From positions 11,100,293-11,164,292 of the forward strand of contig CM039210.1 of NCBI GenBank assembly GCA_008360975.2: 64,000 bases of DNA. The letters run 5' to 3'. Position 1 is the stretch's first letter. Each line of letters opens with the position of its first letter. Below the pieces are notes generated by a model. The model was not told the origin of the DNA, searched no databases, and saw nothing but the letters and a program-made list of their open reading frames with translations. A program made the position numbers and the translations under genes. Below, in pieces: positions 27,323 to 41,000 of the stretch. The stretch comes from Lichenostomus cassidix. Its lineage: Eukaryota > Chordata > Aves > Passeriformes > Meliphagidae.

Positions 27323-29149
27323 GCCCCAAGCCAACACCACCAAACCTGAGCTTATGGATCCTGGGAGGATTCCTGTCTCATCTTAGTTTTCTATGGTAAA
27401 AAGGAAGAATATTGATGGCCAGGAGTAGACCTGCATCACTGGCAGAACATCACAGGAGACAAAAAATGTATTATCGGTACACTTTTATGTTTTACCAAGA
27501 AAAGAAGATTGCTGGGAGTGACCAGACTACCAACACGAACATATAAACTAACATATACATTTCCACTTGTGTTAGCAAAGCATACTGAATACACAAGGGA
27601 ATACTCTCAAAACCCACTGAGTTGTTAGTCAAAATTATTATTCTATCAATTCAATCTATAATGACCTAAGAACATCCCCCAATCTACAGAAATCAATACT
27701 TTCTCATTACCAGCCAAAAAAAGTTCAAGGATTACTATTCCTAAACAAATGTTATACAAAGGAAGACAGAAATATACAAATAGGTCTTACAAATAAAGAC
27801 AGCATTGTTTTGTAAGAGAAAGAAATGCTCACCATCAAAAGACCGGAGTTAGGCAAAGGCTGGTTACACATCCAGAGCCCCTCTCAAAAGCATGATGTGG
27901 AAGGGGGACTGAACAGGGCATGTTTTCCACTAGTAAAGCAAGTTTCAATCATGAAAGTCAAGCAATATGATTAGCGTTATTTAAAAAATAAAATCTTCTA
28001 ATCTCACAATATCTCTTTGCTATTATCCCAGTGTCTCTGCCCAACAGATGTTTTACATTTTAGTATATACTGATGATTATCCTTGCTTTAATCAAAATCT
28101 GCCAGCTACACCCAATAAAAATCCAACAGACTTGTCCTCAATTTCTTTATAAACATTCAAAGTTCAGATGCAACAAGTACCCTTATTCATACAGAAATTT
28201 CTGAAGGAGGAATCTAAATTTCCCCAAATTCAACTTTCACTGATATTTAAAAAAAAACAACAAAGGACAATTGCATCAAAATTGGAGAAGCCTAACTTCC
28301 ACCTAGGGCTTTATCTTTCACACAACCAAAGCAATCTTCAGACTGCTAAAAACCTGGATAGCAAAACCCACCCAGCTCTGCTGATGTCAGAAGACAACAT
28401 TCCTGATTTGTCCTGATTCTGGAAAATAAAGAGAGTGAATGTCCTAGAAGATTCAGAGGACTCAACCTTATGTTTCAAACATCAATATCTACAAAGTCAT
28501 TATTGTCATCTTCTGGTGCCTTTCTGCAAGAACACCACCATTTTAGATAGCAACCAGCCTAAGTTCCACATGCAAAAAGAATAAAATCCTGATCCCTGTC
28601 CTAATTATAAGCCTCATGTTTGCAAGGATCTGAAAGATGCGCTAGTTACTGGCACTTACCATTGACTGTAACGGAACTTTAGGTAACAGAGACACAGAAA
28701 ATAACATGCAGTCAGTCTATATATAAGCACCACTCTCAGGACCATCAGAACTAGAGGATCTTACTAGACCATAACACAGACCAGACCACAGCTATTGCCA
28801 TGAAATAGAGAGAGGGGAAAAGAAGAAAGGGGAAGGAGGGGGGAAAAAACCTGAAAAGCTTAACTGGTCCACCTAGAAATATAATATATAGAAAATAGGA
28901 ATTCTCTTTGAGAGGCAGTCATCATGGGGATCATGTGAGGAAGGGGCAACAGCAAGTTCATTTTTAAAGTATATTTCTTTGCTGAGTAATATTTTAAGAA
29001 AACTTCTTGCCTGTCTGATATTTTAAGACCTGAAGGAAAAGTCAAATACATGTTCCTGTCATCTTTGATAGAACGACCTAATTTCTTGTCCTCTGTCATA
29101 GAAAAGGCTTTTCTTATGCAAACCCTCTCTGAAAGAAGGTTGTAGCCAG
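27323..29149. other. AT-rich host DNA, no gene recognised
   Basis: Single-copy-looking sequence without recognisable exons or repeats. It may be intron of a minus-strand gene starting at the CpG island near 36 kb (inference). Confidence 0.4.
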
Positions 29150-29438
29150 GTGGGGGTTGGTCTCCCAGGCAACCAGCAACAGGACAAGAGGACACAGTCT
29201 TAAACTGCACCAGGGGAGGTTTAGGCTGGACAGTAGGAAAAAGTTCTTCACAGAAAGAGTGATTGGGCATTGGAATGGGCTGCCCAGGGAGGTGGTGGAG
29301 TCACTGTCCCTGGAGGTGTTTAAGGAAAGACTGGATGTGGCACTTAGTGCCATGGTCTAGTTGACAAGGTAGTGTTAAGGTCATAGGTTGGACTCTATGA
29401 TCTCAAGGGTCTTTTGCATCCTAGTTGATTCTGTGAAA
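29150..29438 (+). mobile_element. CR1 3' end
   Basis: Contains CAGGGGAGGTTTAGGCTGGA, TGGGCTGCCCAGGGAGGTGG and a terminal GATTCTGTGAA, the standard CR1 3' region. 5' truncated. Confidence 0.9.
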
Positions 29439-32082
29439 AGCTACCAAAGTAGAAGAGAGAATGTATTCCCATCATTGAGCACACCATATGCTGTCCTGAA
29501 CTGACTCAGTATCTCTGGTCAGGAAACAGAGAAAAACCACAGTGGCTCAGAGGTGGTCCCTGGTGCTTGCACAGCCATGCACATACTCCCATTTGCTACA
29601 GGAGGAAAGGAACACCTCCATTTCCAAGTTCTCTGCTCGCTTATTTTTTAGCCTAAGGAGATAAAAGAAAATACTAGCCAAGTCAATACATAGTACAATT
29701 GCTGTTTATTCCATCACTGCTACATTCAGTGGTGAAGAACCATCAGTATTGCCAATTTCTTCATATCTGTTTCTCAACAAAGAAAACCAGAAAAGGTAAA
29801 GCCCTTGATATTTTCCTTCCTAGGGTTTCCTTAGTAGCATTCAGTGAAAGGGCACTACAGTGTCTACAATTTCCAACAAAGCAGCTAGCAAAACTACAGC
29901 CTAGTCACTCCCTGCAACAAGTATTCAGACTGAATTCTACACTGCATTAACTAGGAGGCTTGTAAAAAACATTAACTAGTTCTTCACAAAAGAAAAGGTT
30001 TATTCTAGCTGAGGAAAAAAAAAAAAACAAACAGGTTTTTCAGGGATGAAAATAATTACCCTCCGCAACCAGAAAACATCCTTCCTGAAGTCACACACAA
30101 GTGAAGGATGGCTGAGCAAAGTTTGGGAGAAAATATCATGACAAGAGTTTTAGTTCATGTTTGGGACCTGGTTGTATATTCATTCAAAGTTCAATCCATA
30201 GCGCAGGTAGAACCCAAACAGTTTATTCTGTTAAAATCAAGTTTCAGCTCATATCTAATACAGCACAACTGCAAGCTGTCACCAGAGAAACAGTACCGAG
30301 AACTGAAAGCCATAAGAGATCATTTTTATTTATCTGCCAACTCTGGACTGCTCCTTCTGTTGTCACAATTGTTAGCATTTTGTCAAGCTTTAAACAAGGT
30401 GGGTTTTATTAATTTCCTTTGATATTAAACCTCATCTTGACCTGCTTCAGTCAGAAAACTTGATTTTACCCCCAGGTTTTCCTACTTTATTTTGAGCATT
30501 ATTTTTCTCATGATCACAACTTCTGAACTTGATGTCATGTGTAAATTCGCTTATTCTTGTTATGTTGCCCTAGAATTTTCCATGAGGCCAGGTTTATCCA
30601 ATCAACACCAAAATGATACCAAACTATCCAAAAGAGATGAAGGATTAACAGTTTTTACAACTTCAAACATACTACACGCTAGAAAGGAGCAGGTAAATCA
30701 AGTGCCCTCCACGCAATTTTATCAAAAAGTCATCCAGACTGTTCTTGTGTGTTTAACATAAAAAAAATTAGGAAACTAACTAGGAAGTGGAAGATAAATT
30801 TCATTTTGCTTTTTTAAAGAAGATACCAAAGAGAAAAGTTACATGATGTCAAACTGCCAAAATTGTTATCACACTTAACTCAGTATTTATTTTCTTTCCA
30901 ACAAAAAGAGGGGTGAATCACCCTTAGACTTCTCCTAGACCCACAGTCACTGCTCCAACTCCCCATCTTTACCTTTTTCTGCTCGTTTGGACTTATATGT
31001 TGTTTGGCTGCCATGTGTTTTCTGTCTCTGAAAGGAGGTTCTCACTCTCCTCTACCATTTCTTTCCAAACCAGACTAGCTTATAATAAAACTGAAGAATG
31101 TGCAAAGAATCTTTTTTTTAAGTTTGAAAAATCTGAATTAGCAAATTTTTCTTAAAAGCTTCCTTCCTGGTGATAGACCAGTAAGAATTTTTTTTAACAG
31201 GAATTTATTCACACTTTTTTTTTAAAGCTTACATTTCCTTTTAAATATATTTTTGTATTCTGCAGGATCATTCATTACCATTCTATACTAAACTAATAGC
31301 CCTTGAGCCCACAGACATATGCTGACTTTATATACTGTGCAACGCAACATTAAAATGCCTATGTAAAGCCTGTTTTAGAAAACATGCCAAGAAGATATGT
31401 CACCTATTTTACCATCAATCTAAAAGACCAAGCACTCTGCTACAAGATCAAGTTATTAATTTTGAAAAAAAGGGACTTGTACTCCTCACATCTCAGCTTA
31501 TTTATATTAATTGCAGCACCTCACCCTTAGAATTCTGAGACTGCATCTGGAATATATACTTTGCTAACTATGGTGTTCAACTCTAGCAACAGTATTAAAA
31601 TATTACAGGTATCAGCTTTAGAGATCATATTGTGCCTCAGCCTAAATTATCCTAAATGCTGTATGTACATTAAATCATTTACAATCCACACAATTCCAAG
31701 ACAGAACATATACATGTACTTGGGCAATTTTATCACTATCAGACAACTAAATGCTTGACCCATTTCTTTCCTTACAGAACTGCCAAATTATAGCCTTCAG
31801 TTCAGCTAGAGCAAAGACAGGTAATTACTCCTTATTTGCAATAACAGAAGTTATTTGGATTTGAAATATGCATCTTATTGCATTTTCACAGCACTTTAAA
31901 CACACATCCCAAACCCACCCACCTCTCCACCTATCAAGAGTCAAGAATTACTGTTACCACAACCCCTACACTAAATTCAATCATTAATACACCTCCTTCT
32001 AAAAGGCATGTAAGAGCAAATGGCCTTGAATTTGTCTGAAAGACTACAGACTTGACTATTTCAAGTAGCTTAACCTAGAGAA
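29439..32082. other. AT-rich host DNA, no gene recognised
   Basis: No motif-supported coding region. Short A runs (30012-30030) and T runs (31190-31230) only. Confidence 0.4.
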
Positions 32083-32205
32083 GAAAGCTTTGAGGAGGGT
32101 GTGTCAAAGCATATAAATACCTGAAGGGAAGGTGCAAAGACAGAGCCAGGCTCTTTTCAGCAGTACCCAGTGACAGGACCAGAGGCAATGGCCATAAAGT
32201 GTTTT
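32083..32205 (+). mobile_element. CR1 internal fragment
   Basis: GAGGAGGGTGTGTCAAAGC, AAATACCTGAAGGGA and CAGTGACAGGACCAGAGGCA match the CR1 region just upstream of the 3' tail. Truncated at both ends. Confidence 0.85.
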
Positions 32206-35200
32206 ATGATTAAAAAACCCCACAATTCAGTTAACATTTTAAACCAAATAGAGGAAACAAAAAGGTTTTCAGAAGCCATATGCTTAATTCTCTATTATTA
32301 TATCCATCATCCTCAAAACACTTAAATACAGTTAAAAATAACAATTCATTTTCTTTGCTCAAAAGCAATCTCAATATGGTCTCTAAAACATCATCCTACT
32401 TCCAGGAACAGTATTTTAGTCATAAGAAATACAACTGAAATGTTCTAGATGAAGCCTATACCACACAGAATAAAACTGCAAAAAAAATTCCTCTCTCTAC
32501 AGCTAACCATTAAAAATGTTTAGGAATATGATCATGGCTACTGAATTTAAATTTTACATCTTCAACCATAGGGCTGCCTAATAGATTAAGATGAGTACTT
32601 CCCCCCCACATTAAACCAGGTTTTAAAAAGTACAACCTAATAATTTAAATCTGGAGGTTAAGAAAGTGTTTGTGTTTTCTCCATTTAACTTTGGATTCAA
32701 ATAGTGAATAATCCTGTAACACAAATTCCATTGAATCTGCATCTTTCGCAGATCTGTAATAAACAGTGGTTCCTGTACGATAAAGCAAAAAAAACACCCC
32801 AACCATAAAGTTTACAAAATAAATACTACTTTGAGCAAACCTTAAGTCTTGAGAAAAATCAAAGATCTCTCAATATGGAAAACATTTCATCGTTTTTAAT
32901 GCAAAATGCTACACACATCCAGGTTAAGAACTCCTCCAAGCTCATCTACTGGAAGACTGATTTAAGAAGCTGGGGAGGGAGGGGAAAAAAGCTTGGCAAG
33001 TTTACCTTCAAAAGAAGCCACAGTGTGTTGCAGCTTTCACAAAGACAGTTGGAAAAAGAAAAACAACTCAAGAGAACTGAGAGTAGAAACAACTCCAAGG
33101 GAGCTGAGCAAAGTTGTTCACATAAGCTATCTTACAAGCTTTAGTCTAGAGGGAACATAAATAAAACAATATGCTCAGCAAAATAATTATGCTATAGTAA
33201 AAGCAAGTTGAGCAAGCCACGAGATCTTAAGCATCAGATTATATCACTTCTAATTTGTCTTTAGTCACTGTTTACTCTTTGCAGCATTGCAAAGTAGTGG
33301 GAAGAAAAGGGATGAGGGTACCACACCTGAAGCAGCCTGCAGGAGCCCCAGGCAGATAGGTAGTTCCAACAAACTCCCAGTTTGGATGGCCAAAATTAGA
33401 GTGTGGACTTTCACATCAGAACAAAACAGAGAGAGAAACCCTCTGTATTATTTTTGTAAAATATGAACTTGAGGCAACTGTAAAGGAGCTACTTCACAAC
33501 CTTTAATCCTGGCTCTCACTTTAATGAGCATAATCTGATTAGGGAAGTTATATGAAAAACAGTACAAGTCCAAACTAGGTCTCTGAGAAGCAAAGAGGAC
33601 ATAATGGGCTACAAACAAGCAGATTTTATCAGAAAAAAACAAACCCATAAATTCAACAAAAAGCTCCAGCGGAGTAACAACACTTACATTTCCTCTAGCA
33701 CCTTCCATTCAATAATTTGAAGTATACAAATACAACACTAATTTTCTTTAATCTGTCATTTTACAAAGGGGACAAGTCACTTGGCTTTTCTTTTACCAAG
33801 GTCATATGAGGCTTTTGCAAACCCAGGCACAGAAAACAGGTCTTCAGAGTCCTGCTCACGTGCTTTAACCAAATACGAGATAAAAGTAAAAAATATTATT
33901 AAATTATATTCATTTGTATTCCTAGTCTTTCATGAAGTACCTATTCAAGTACTGATACTAAACATCACAGAAATTGCAAGCAAATATTACTATTATTAGT
34001 AATATTATCAATGCTAATTAACAGAATATTAACAGTCTATAATACATAAATTTCTCAAGCCCTATTAATCAGCATACTATTCTGCTACAATCAGTAAGTA
34101 TCACTAGGGGGACACCAGCAACAAATGTAAAACATAGCAAGAAATGGCAGTCTATGAGGAAAGCATTACATATAAATCCATGAAAGAAATATAAAACACC
34201 AAAAACCTGCTCCTAAGTTCTATAAAGGTAACTTGAAAATTAGAAAAACAAAAAACCACCAAAAACCACCAAAACCAAGCCCCCCGAATAACAGACAAGA
34301 TTTTTTGGTTGGGTTTTCTCTTAGCTTCCTTAGATTTTAGTGGTGAGTCTGTAACTCCAAAGTCCTCTTGAACTGTCAAATCCTTTTGTGACTCATAGCA
34401 TCAGGAGCTTTTTTGAGGACTGGCCAAAACAATGCAAGTGAAATAGTCTGAATTTCTGAATTTCCATGCCTTTGTTTTTATTACTTAAAACACTTTAAAA
34501 AAAAACAACATACTGATAAAACCGCAACTAGAACAGAGCTTGCCCCATTCCCACTCATCCCTACCTCCTTTAAATTGTTGAGGTTATAAACACAGCTGGC
34601 TCATTTTCCACAAAATTGATTTACACTAGTTAATCCAGTTTCTCAATGTAACCCTCCAGAAGTCCCAAACATCATTAATGCTACAAAGTGATTTAGCCTT
34701 ACTTGCTTTCAAGTTACCTAGAGTAAGGTTAAAAACACATTCTTTAAACAAGTTAGATCAAACCACCACAGAAAGATCAGGCCCAGGTATCAATATTGAG
34801 GGAATTGCTAAAAGGCCCTGGTAAATATTAAAAAAGCAAAGCCTCGGAAGGCTGAATTGCTACCATTTGTCGTGAAGGGCTCTGTTTCAATGGCAAGTGC
34901 TACTTCCCCTCCCCTCACATCCAGCTCCAATGTCTCTTCTTGAAAACAGCTGCTCTCACACCAGAATAGCCCCTCCATTTCACCAGGCACCGCCACCACC
35001 ACCCCAGAGGCTATCACACCTTGATCTGCTACTGTATTATAAGCATTCAGTATTCACTCAAACTGAAATTACTAAGAACCGATTACTGCTTGGTAGCTAG
35101 AGGCAAAGCAGGCTGGCCCTCATGAGCTTCCCCTTACATAGCTCCACACCAAACCCGAAGTTTCTGTTCCACAAGACGGCGTGTTCCTTTGAAGGTAATC

Positions 35201-35899
35201 AAGGGGGCCCTGCATATCCATACACCAAGCTCAAAGGTGCACCAGGGCCCTTTCTATATCCAGTTTCTTGCAGAAGGGTTTCTACCAGCTCACTTTTCTG
35301 CTGTAATTTTCTTCAGCAACAATAGCAAACACAGAAGAGGTTTCATTTTTTTGTTTTTAAATTTAAAAAAAGCCAGTCCAATAGTAAAGCCCTGCAATGA
35401 CTAGCAATTCTCAACAAGCACACATAGTCAGGGGTGAGGAAAGACTAGGCAGAAATGGTTAACAGAAATAACAGTTCATTTATTGCCATGTCCTCAAGTA
35501 ACCTAGTGTCACTGCCAATATGTTATCATCAGTGAATTCTGTAGCTGTGACTGAGACACAGCTGCCCTACCACACCACTGAGGGAGCACCGGGGAAGGAG
35601 ATGAAAACATGAAAGTAACACCCTACACAAGGCAGAAATCAATAGTTATTCACCCACTTGTTCCCTTCCCATGCTACCAGCCCTCCTTTGGCCCAACTCG
35701 ACATTCGATAGAGGTCCAAAGACATGCCTCCCTCCACCAGATGCACTTTTCCGAAAGGTCCACTGCACAGCCCACCCTTTCTTCACACCCAGAGGCCCAA
35801 GGAACCAGGAGAAGCACAAACCCTTCAGGAGAGAACATCCCCCCCCCCAGCTATAATGAGGAGAAGGGGGTGCAAGACTTCCTCTCTAGAATAGAAAAG
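32206..35899. other. AT-rich host DNA, no gene recognised
   Basis: No supported gene. Composition shifts to GC-rich from about 35600 toward the CpG island. Confidence 0.4.
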
Positions 35900-36526
35900 G
35901 GCGGAAAATTAATCCACCTCTCCCGACACCCACCGGGTGGGCTTCCCCTCCCCACACGAACCCTGACTAGAACAGGGCAGGAGCTACCCGCAACCGCGGC
36001 CTACTCAGCGGCCCCTAACCACGCCTCTGAGGGAATGGGGGGGGAGGGGGAAGGGTGGCAATCTAGAGCAGGGCGAAGCTTCCCTTGGGCGGCCGCCAGC
36101 ATAAGTAGGGCAGAGCCACCTCGCCTCACGCCACCACCCCCGTTCCCCCCCCCCCCCTCCCCCGCAGCTGTGAAGGGGTAGCAGGCCCGGCGGGGAGAGG
36201 CGGTCCCAGCAGACACCCGCCGCCGGAACAAAGCTCACACCAGGATGAGGAACCGGCCGCAGGCGGCGGGCCCGTCCCAGGGCGTCAGACCGCTGAGAGT
36301 CCAACAGCCGCCCCCAGACCGTTAAGCTGGGAAGGGGCATCGGACCTCCCTCGGGCGCGCGAGTGCACCGCAGCCGCTGCGCGCATGGGGCAGGCAGCGA
36401 AGAAGGGGGGCAGGCACTCGCGTATCCCCGTCCATCTGTTGTCCCCCTCCCCGCAGGCGGCGGCCCCAGTCCCTCTACGCGATACCTGCCCAATGTGCTC
36501 ACAAAGCAGCAGTAGCGCCCACCACC

Positions 36527-36536
36527 GTCACGTGAC
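36527..36536 (+). promoter_or_regulatory. GTCACGTGAC palindrome 1 (CLEAR/M-box type)
   Basis: Perfect 10-bp match to the element bound by TFEB/MITF/TFE3 and also by USF factors. Confidence 0.65.
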
Positions 36537-36597
36537 CACTTGCCTGGCTCCCCTTCCTTCTCCACGCGCACACGAGGCCGCTCCCCCGCCACGCGAC

Positions 36598-36607
36598 GTC
36601 ACGTGAC
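36598..36607 (+). promoter_or_regulatory. GTCACGTGAC palindrome 2, overlapping a CRE-like GACGTCAC
   Basis: Second perfect copy, 71 bp after the first. GACGTC at 36595-36600 overlaps it and GTGACATCAC follows. Confidence 0.65.
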
Positions 36608-36980
36608 ATCACATAGGACACGCCTCTTCCGCGCGTTTCACTCCTCATCGGCCCTTCCGCTTTACTCTGGTACGCATGTGACCGGGGCTTTGTCCCTCCC
36701 CCCAAACGCCCGCGCAGCGGAGGAGGATGGTTAAACCTCTTCATAGCTGCACTGTGGGGAGGTGGCGTAGGGTGCGTCTCCATGAGGGGTTGTCCTCGCA
36801 CTGGTTCGTCGCCGTTGCCGGCTGCTCCGCGGACGGCTCTGAGGGAAAGCCGCAGCCGTTCCTGGGGTCGCTCCGTAGAGGGCTGATGCGCTGGCGGAGC
36901 CTGCCTGGGAAGGGCATTTGTGGGGACAGGCGCCTTAGCGCTCTGTCAGGCAGCGGGGAGGCAAAGATTTAGCACCCTAG

Positions 36981-37378
36981 GGAACAGCCTGGGCCCTGGT
37001 GGGATGGGTTGAGGAACAGGGCGAACGTTCAGAATCATGGTTCAGTACCTCTCACTGGCCAAAGGAGCAGTTCGAACTAGGAGCTCTGGGTTTTTTAGGC
37101 TTTATTACTTTTTAAAAGTGGCCTTTATTTTCTGCTCCACAGGGTTTTGGCAGGAGTCGTTTATGTCACAGATTAAAACCCATTCAGATTGCCAGATTAT
37201 GTTCATTACATTTGGTGCCTCAGTCCCAGATAATGGTCAAGATGAAATTACATGGATTCTGTGTTTTCTAGAGCTCTTTTTGTTATCCCTAAAAGCTGGA
37301 TTTGTCACCCGGTGTGCAGTAAGCCAATCTCACACACAGAGCTGAGGTATTTGTCTATTTCATATTTGTGCAAAGATG
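36981..37378. other. Unassigned DNA right of the CpG island
   Basis: No gene recognised. It could be intron or 5' untranslated sequence of a plus-strand transcript. Confidence 0.35.
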
Positions 37379-37382
37379 GGTG

Positions 37383-37841
37383 TGAAAGGAATGAGAGGGA
37401 GATGTCTTAAGAAACAAACTGGGCCTGCTGATAGGTGAAAGAAGCAATGGGAGGAACAATAAATTCCAGAGGAATTCCACTAATTGACAGAGGCTGTTGC
37501 TCACCCAAGGCTGTGCTAAATTCCTGGACTTAGAGAAAAAGAACAGAGGCACAAAGAAAAAGAAAAGGGGGGGGAAGGGAGGAATGCACATTAGAAGGGG
37601 ATCTGTATTAGGTGATTCAGGAAGTCTGTACCTTTCAAGTACCTCAGCCAAGGGGGAAAAAGTGAGGTAAATGTGGCCGGGAAATAAGGATAGAAAGGAG
37701 GATGTGTCCTCTAACAATTTGAGAGACCCCATGGGAAATTGCCCCATGACCTCTCTCTTTATTAGTGAATAAAGCTACAGGACTCCTCTGTCTCCTTTTT
37801 GGACATAAACCTCTGGTGTTTGTGGATGAATTTTCCTGACA
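37383..37841 (+). mobile_element. Solo LTR, 459 bp, class I
   Basis: TGAAAGGAATG...TCCTGACA with 4-bp duplication GGTG at 37379-37382 and 37842-37845. AATAAA near 37768 fits plus orientation. A 4-bp duplication suggests gammaretrovirus-like integrase. Confidence 0.8.
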
Positions 37842-37876
37842 GGTGCTAGCACACTGATTCTCAAAACTTTATCTAT

Positions 37877-38030
37877 ACATTTTAGCAAGCAAAGAAATCA
37901 GGGTTCATTGGCTACAAGTTACCTAGTTCTCTTATTAATTAGTATTCTGCTTTCTATTGGTTGAATGATTCTCTGGCTTCTCATGCTAATTAGTCCACAT
38001 GCTCAATCTTCTTTTGAGTCAGTGGGCTTC
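37877..38030 (-). repeat. Fragment related to LTR-X
   Basis: Shares GTTCATTGG, TTAGTATTCTGC and CTATTGG blocks with 41711-41875 and with the minus-strand LTR-X at 63250-63360. Boundaries uncertain. Confidence 0.5.
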
Positions 38031-41000
38031 TTGAGTCGGTGGTCCCAATCTCCCACTGCCGGAATTGCCTTTAACCCAGTTGGCTCGGTGTGCAAATTGT
38101 AGATTGAGCTCTGGGTAATGGGAGCCCAAGACAAAAACTGGCATTACAAAGGACATGGGTATCTGTGGCTCCAACCAGGTGACAAGAGACAGAGCAGGAG
38201 CCCAGGACTCAGCAGGAAGACCTCAGACTACCCATGAAGGGTATAAAAGCCCAGGTGGTCCTTTGTTCAGGGTCCCTCCTTTGAAGCTTTGAGGCCTGTT
38301 TCACAACCCCCTTCTCATTCTCTGTAACTCTCTGGGTGAATTGTTAACTATTTCTGACCCTTAGGATATCACCTGCACTAAATATATTCCTCAACATTTG
38401 ATATCTCAAACAATCCATATGTCTAGAGAATCAAAAGCCTCCTTCATGTTCTTTCTCCACAGTTTCTGAGTCCAATGCCTGAGTGGTTAGGAAATTGGAA
38501 CCAATTCTGCACTTATGTGTTACATTCTTTTTCCAGACTGGACACAGGAAGGTCCCTCATTGACATGGAGGAGTCCCATGACAAAGGATAGCTACACTAC
38601 AGGAGGAGAAGTGTAAGGAGAGTATACTAGGGATTAACAGAGAACAGGAAGGGGATGGCACAGCAGAAGTATGTCAGAGCATTTAGTGCAGCTTCTGGCA
38701 ACCTAAACTGAATAGTGATGAGACAGGTGGCAAGAAAGGGAGGTTGACTCCCTAAAAAGAATAGTTTCAGGTTGTGAGCCAGGAAAAAAAATAACTTTTT
38801 CCCTTTAGGCTTTTTTTCCCTTGCTGTGCATTTTTCCCATTCTGTACAGCACCTTGGTTGCCCAAAATGTAGTGATTGAACCCTTCAGGCATCCCTTCTT
38901 TGTAAGGCATTATAAGGCTCTGCTCACTTAGCCTATGTGGAAATTGGTCCCTGCTTGGTGCTCTGCTGAGCAGGCAGGGTTGGTGAAGGTGATGGGGCAC
39001 CAGATAGCAGACTGTTCAGCCCTTGGTGCCTCCAGTGATAACCTCCCATGGTTTTTGACCTTTTTTATGGTCTTATTTCCTTTACTGCTGTTTGCTCATC
39101 CTTTGTCCTTTATGATGCCTGATGGGTTTTTGTCCTTTTTATTTTACTTTTATACTCTCTTTATATATCCTTTATATATATCCTTTTACCCTTCCCCATT
39201 CCTGTACTTTTACTCCCTGTTTCTTAACCCTACATGTTTATCACCCTAGTACCCTTGCCCTGCTCAGAATCCTTTGGGGAAGACGAAACATCCCCACAAT
39301 CTCAAAAGCATGAGGCACCAACCTTGAACAGGGCCCCCATCACTGAGACATGTTTTTTGTAAACTAAGTAGTAATCTTTTTGGGGGGAGGTAATTTTAAT
39401 GAGGGGGGAATTACTTCATTTGTTAGACTTCTTATTGGAGACTTTTAGATAGGTATTCTAATCTAGGCTGTCCATAAATTGTATACAGGGGATATTGTCG
39501 GGGCTTGTTCATCGGTGTGCATCTGGGATCCTATTAAACCAAGGTAAAACCCTTTTCCTATACTGTGTGTTTGCGTCTCAAAATTTTTTACTAGTGATTT
39601 AAGGCATCATTTAGACCCCATACTCTCCATGTAAGTAGAGAGGACATCAAATCTCATTTTACCTTAAGCAGTATCTGAAAATTAGTCAGTGTTGTTCATG
39701 CTTCTCTTTCTCTGCTTAGACATAGTATACAGATTTAAGTGTCATGTGTTCTGGACTGACTCCCTAGCCAAAGTAACTATGACTTTCTTAACATGGGACT
39801 GAGCTTGATAACTGGGTGTAGCTGCAGAGATCATCCCTCCTCGTGGTCCTACTGCATGCTCTTCAGGTTAACCAAGTTGATGTCTGCCCCGATGTTTGTT
39901 GGGCTATAGCTGCTTCCTCCCTATTATTGGTTTCACTGACCAATGATAGTAGCTAAGTTGAAAACAAACTTTTGGTTTAACCAAAAGCTGGGCAACAGGC
40001 TAGTTGGTTGTTACCCTTCCCTAGTCAAGGGCAAGACTGGATTGGCCTCTGTGTTTTGCCACCAGTGAGCTCTGCTCTGGTCGCAACCTAGTAGGTGTTG
40101 AGAGGTGGAGATCCATGCCATACCAGACCTTGGTGATGGGGTTTGGGGTTTCCTCTAGTTTGGAGCCTAAAGGTATTCTGCCCACAAGTCCTAGTAGTTG
40201 GGCAAAGCCTGTTTTGGTACTGAGGGGTGCTGCCAGACTGAATTACCCTCATTTGTAACTTACTGATTTTGAAACAAGTGGACAAGCCACCTTCACTTAA
40301 CCTGGAAAAGGGACATAGACTCATCATCTATAAGTCCAATAAATAGATGAGCAGGAGCTATGACAGTTCCTAGCGCTTGGAAGCAACAAGACCTTGCTAA
40401 TCCCATCTTTTCCCAATGACATAGATGTGGTAAGAGAGGAAAAGGCTGTGGGCAGCCTAGACCTAAATAAGCTACAGCTGTGCCCCTAAACAAGCGAGGT
40501 AAACAACTTTGTTAGAGAATGAAGCAGAGAATGCAGACGTGTATGACTAATTAGAAAAGGCACCTGTGGATAGTTTACTAACCAACAGTAATGCAATAAG
40601 GAACACCTGTTATGCATGTGCAGAAAGAGTATAAAAAGGTGTACTGGGGAAAATAGGCGGCTGATGCCTACCACCATCTTGTGTGTTGGCCTTTGAGGCC
40701 ACTGTCAGATGGAGGGTTCTTTAGCGCTAAATTGAAATTCAGACCAAACAGTGCACAGGTAGTGTTGATTTTCTTGAGGCAGCTGTTGATATTTTATTAC
40801 TATTGGGGAGAAGCAATTAATTTTATTTCTAAATGAAGTTTCACAAACTTTGTAACAAACATGTCTGCAGCTCCATAATCTGTGCAGATTGAATCAGTCT
40901 TATTAGCAGTTTTTCATCATGACAATCCTTTGCTAATCAACGTGGATATTTGCTGCGTGGCACAAAACAACAAAGGCTGAGAGCTCTTGGGATGCGGTAG

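Larger units (their letters stand above)
35900..36980. promoter_or_regulatory. CpG island, candidate host promoter
   Basis: GC-rich and CpG-dense, sharply different from the AT-rich DNA to its left. It has CG clusters, GC boxes and two GTCACGTGAC elements. Gene direction is unclear: minus-strand transcription would place 27-36 kb in an intron. No exon with recognisable protein was found, so the gene is unnamed. Confidence 0.7.

Noticed and set aside
26780..27349. Long frames across 26780-27349
   Set aside because: They are translations of the N gap.
36005..36592. 195-codon minus-strand frame in the CpG island
   Set aside because: GC-rich DNA gives long chance frames. No recognisable domain and no clear splice structure.
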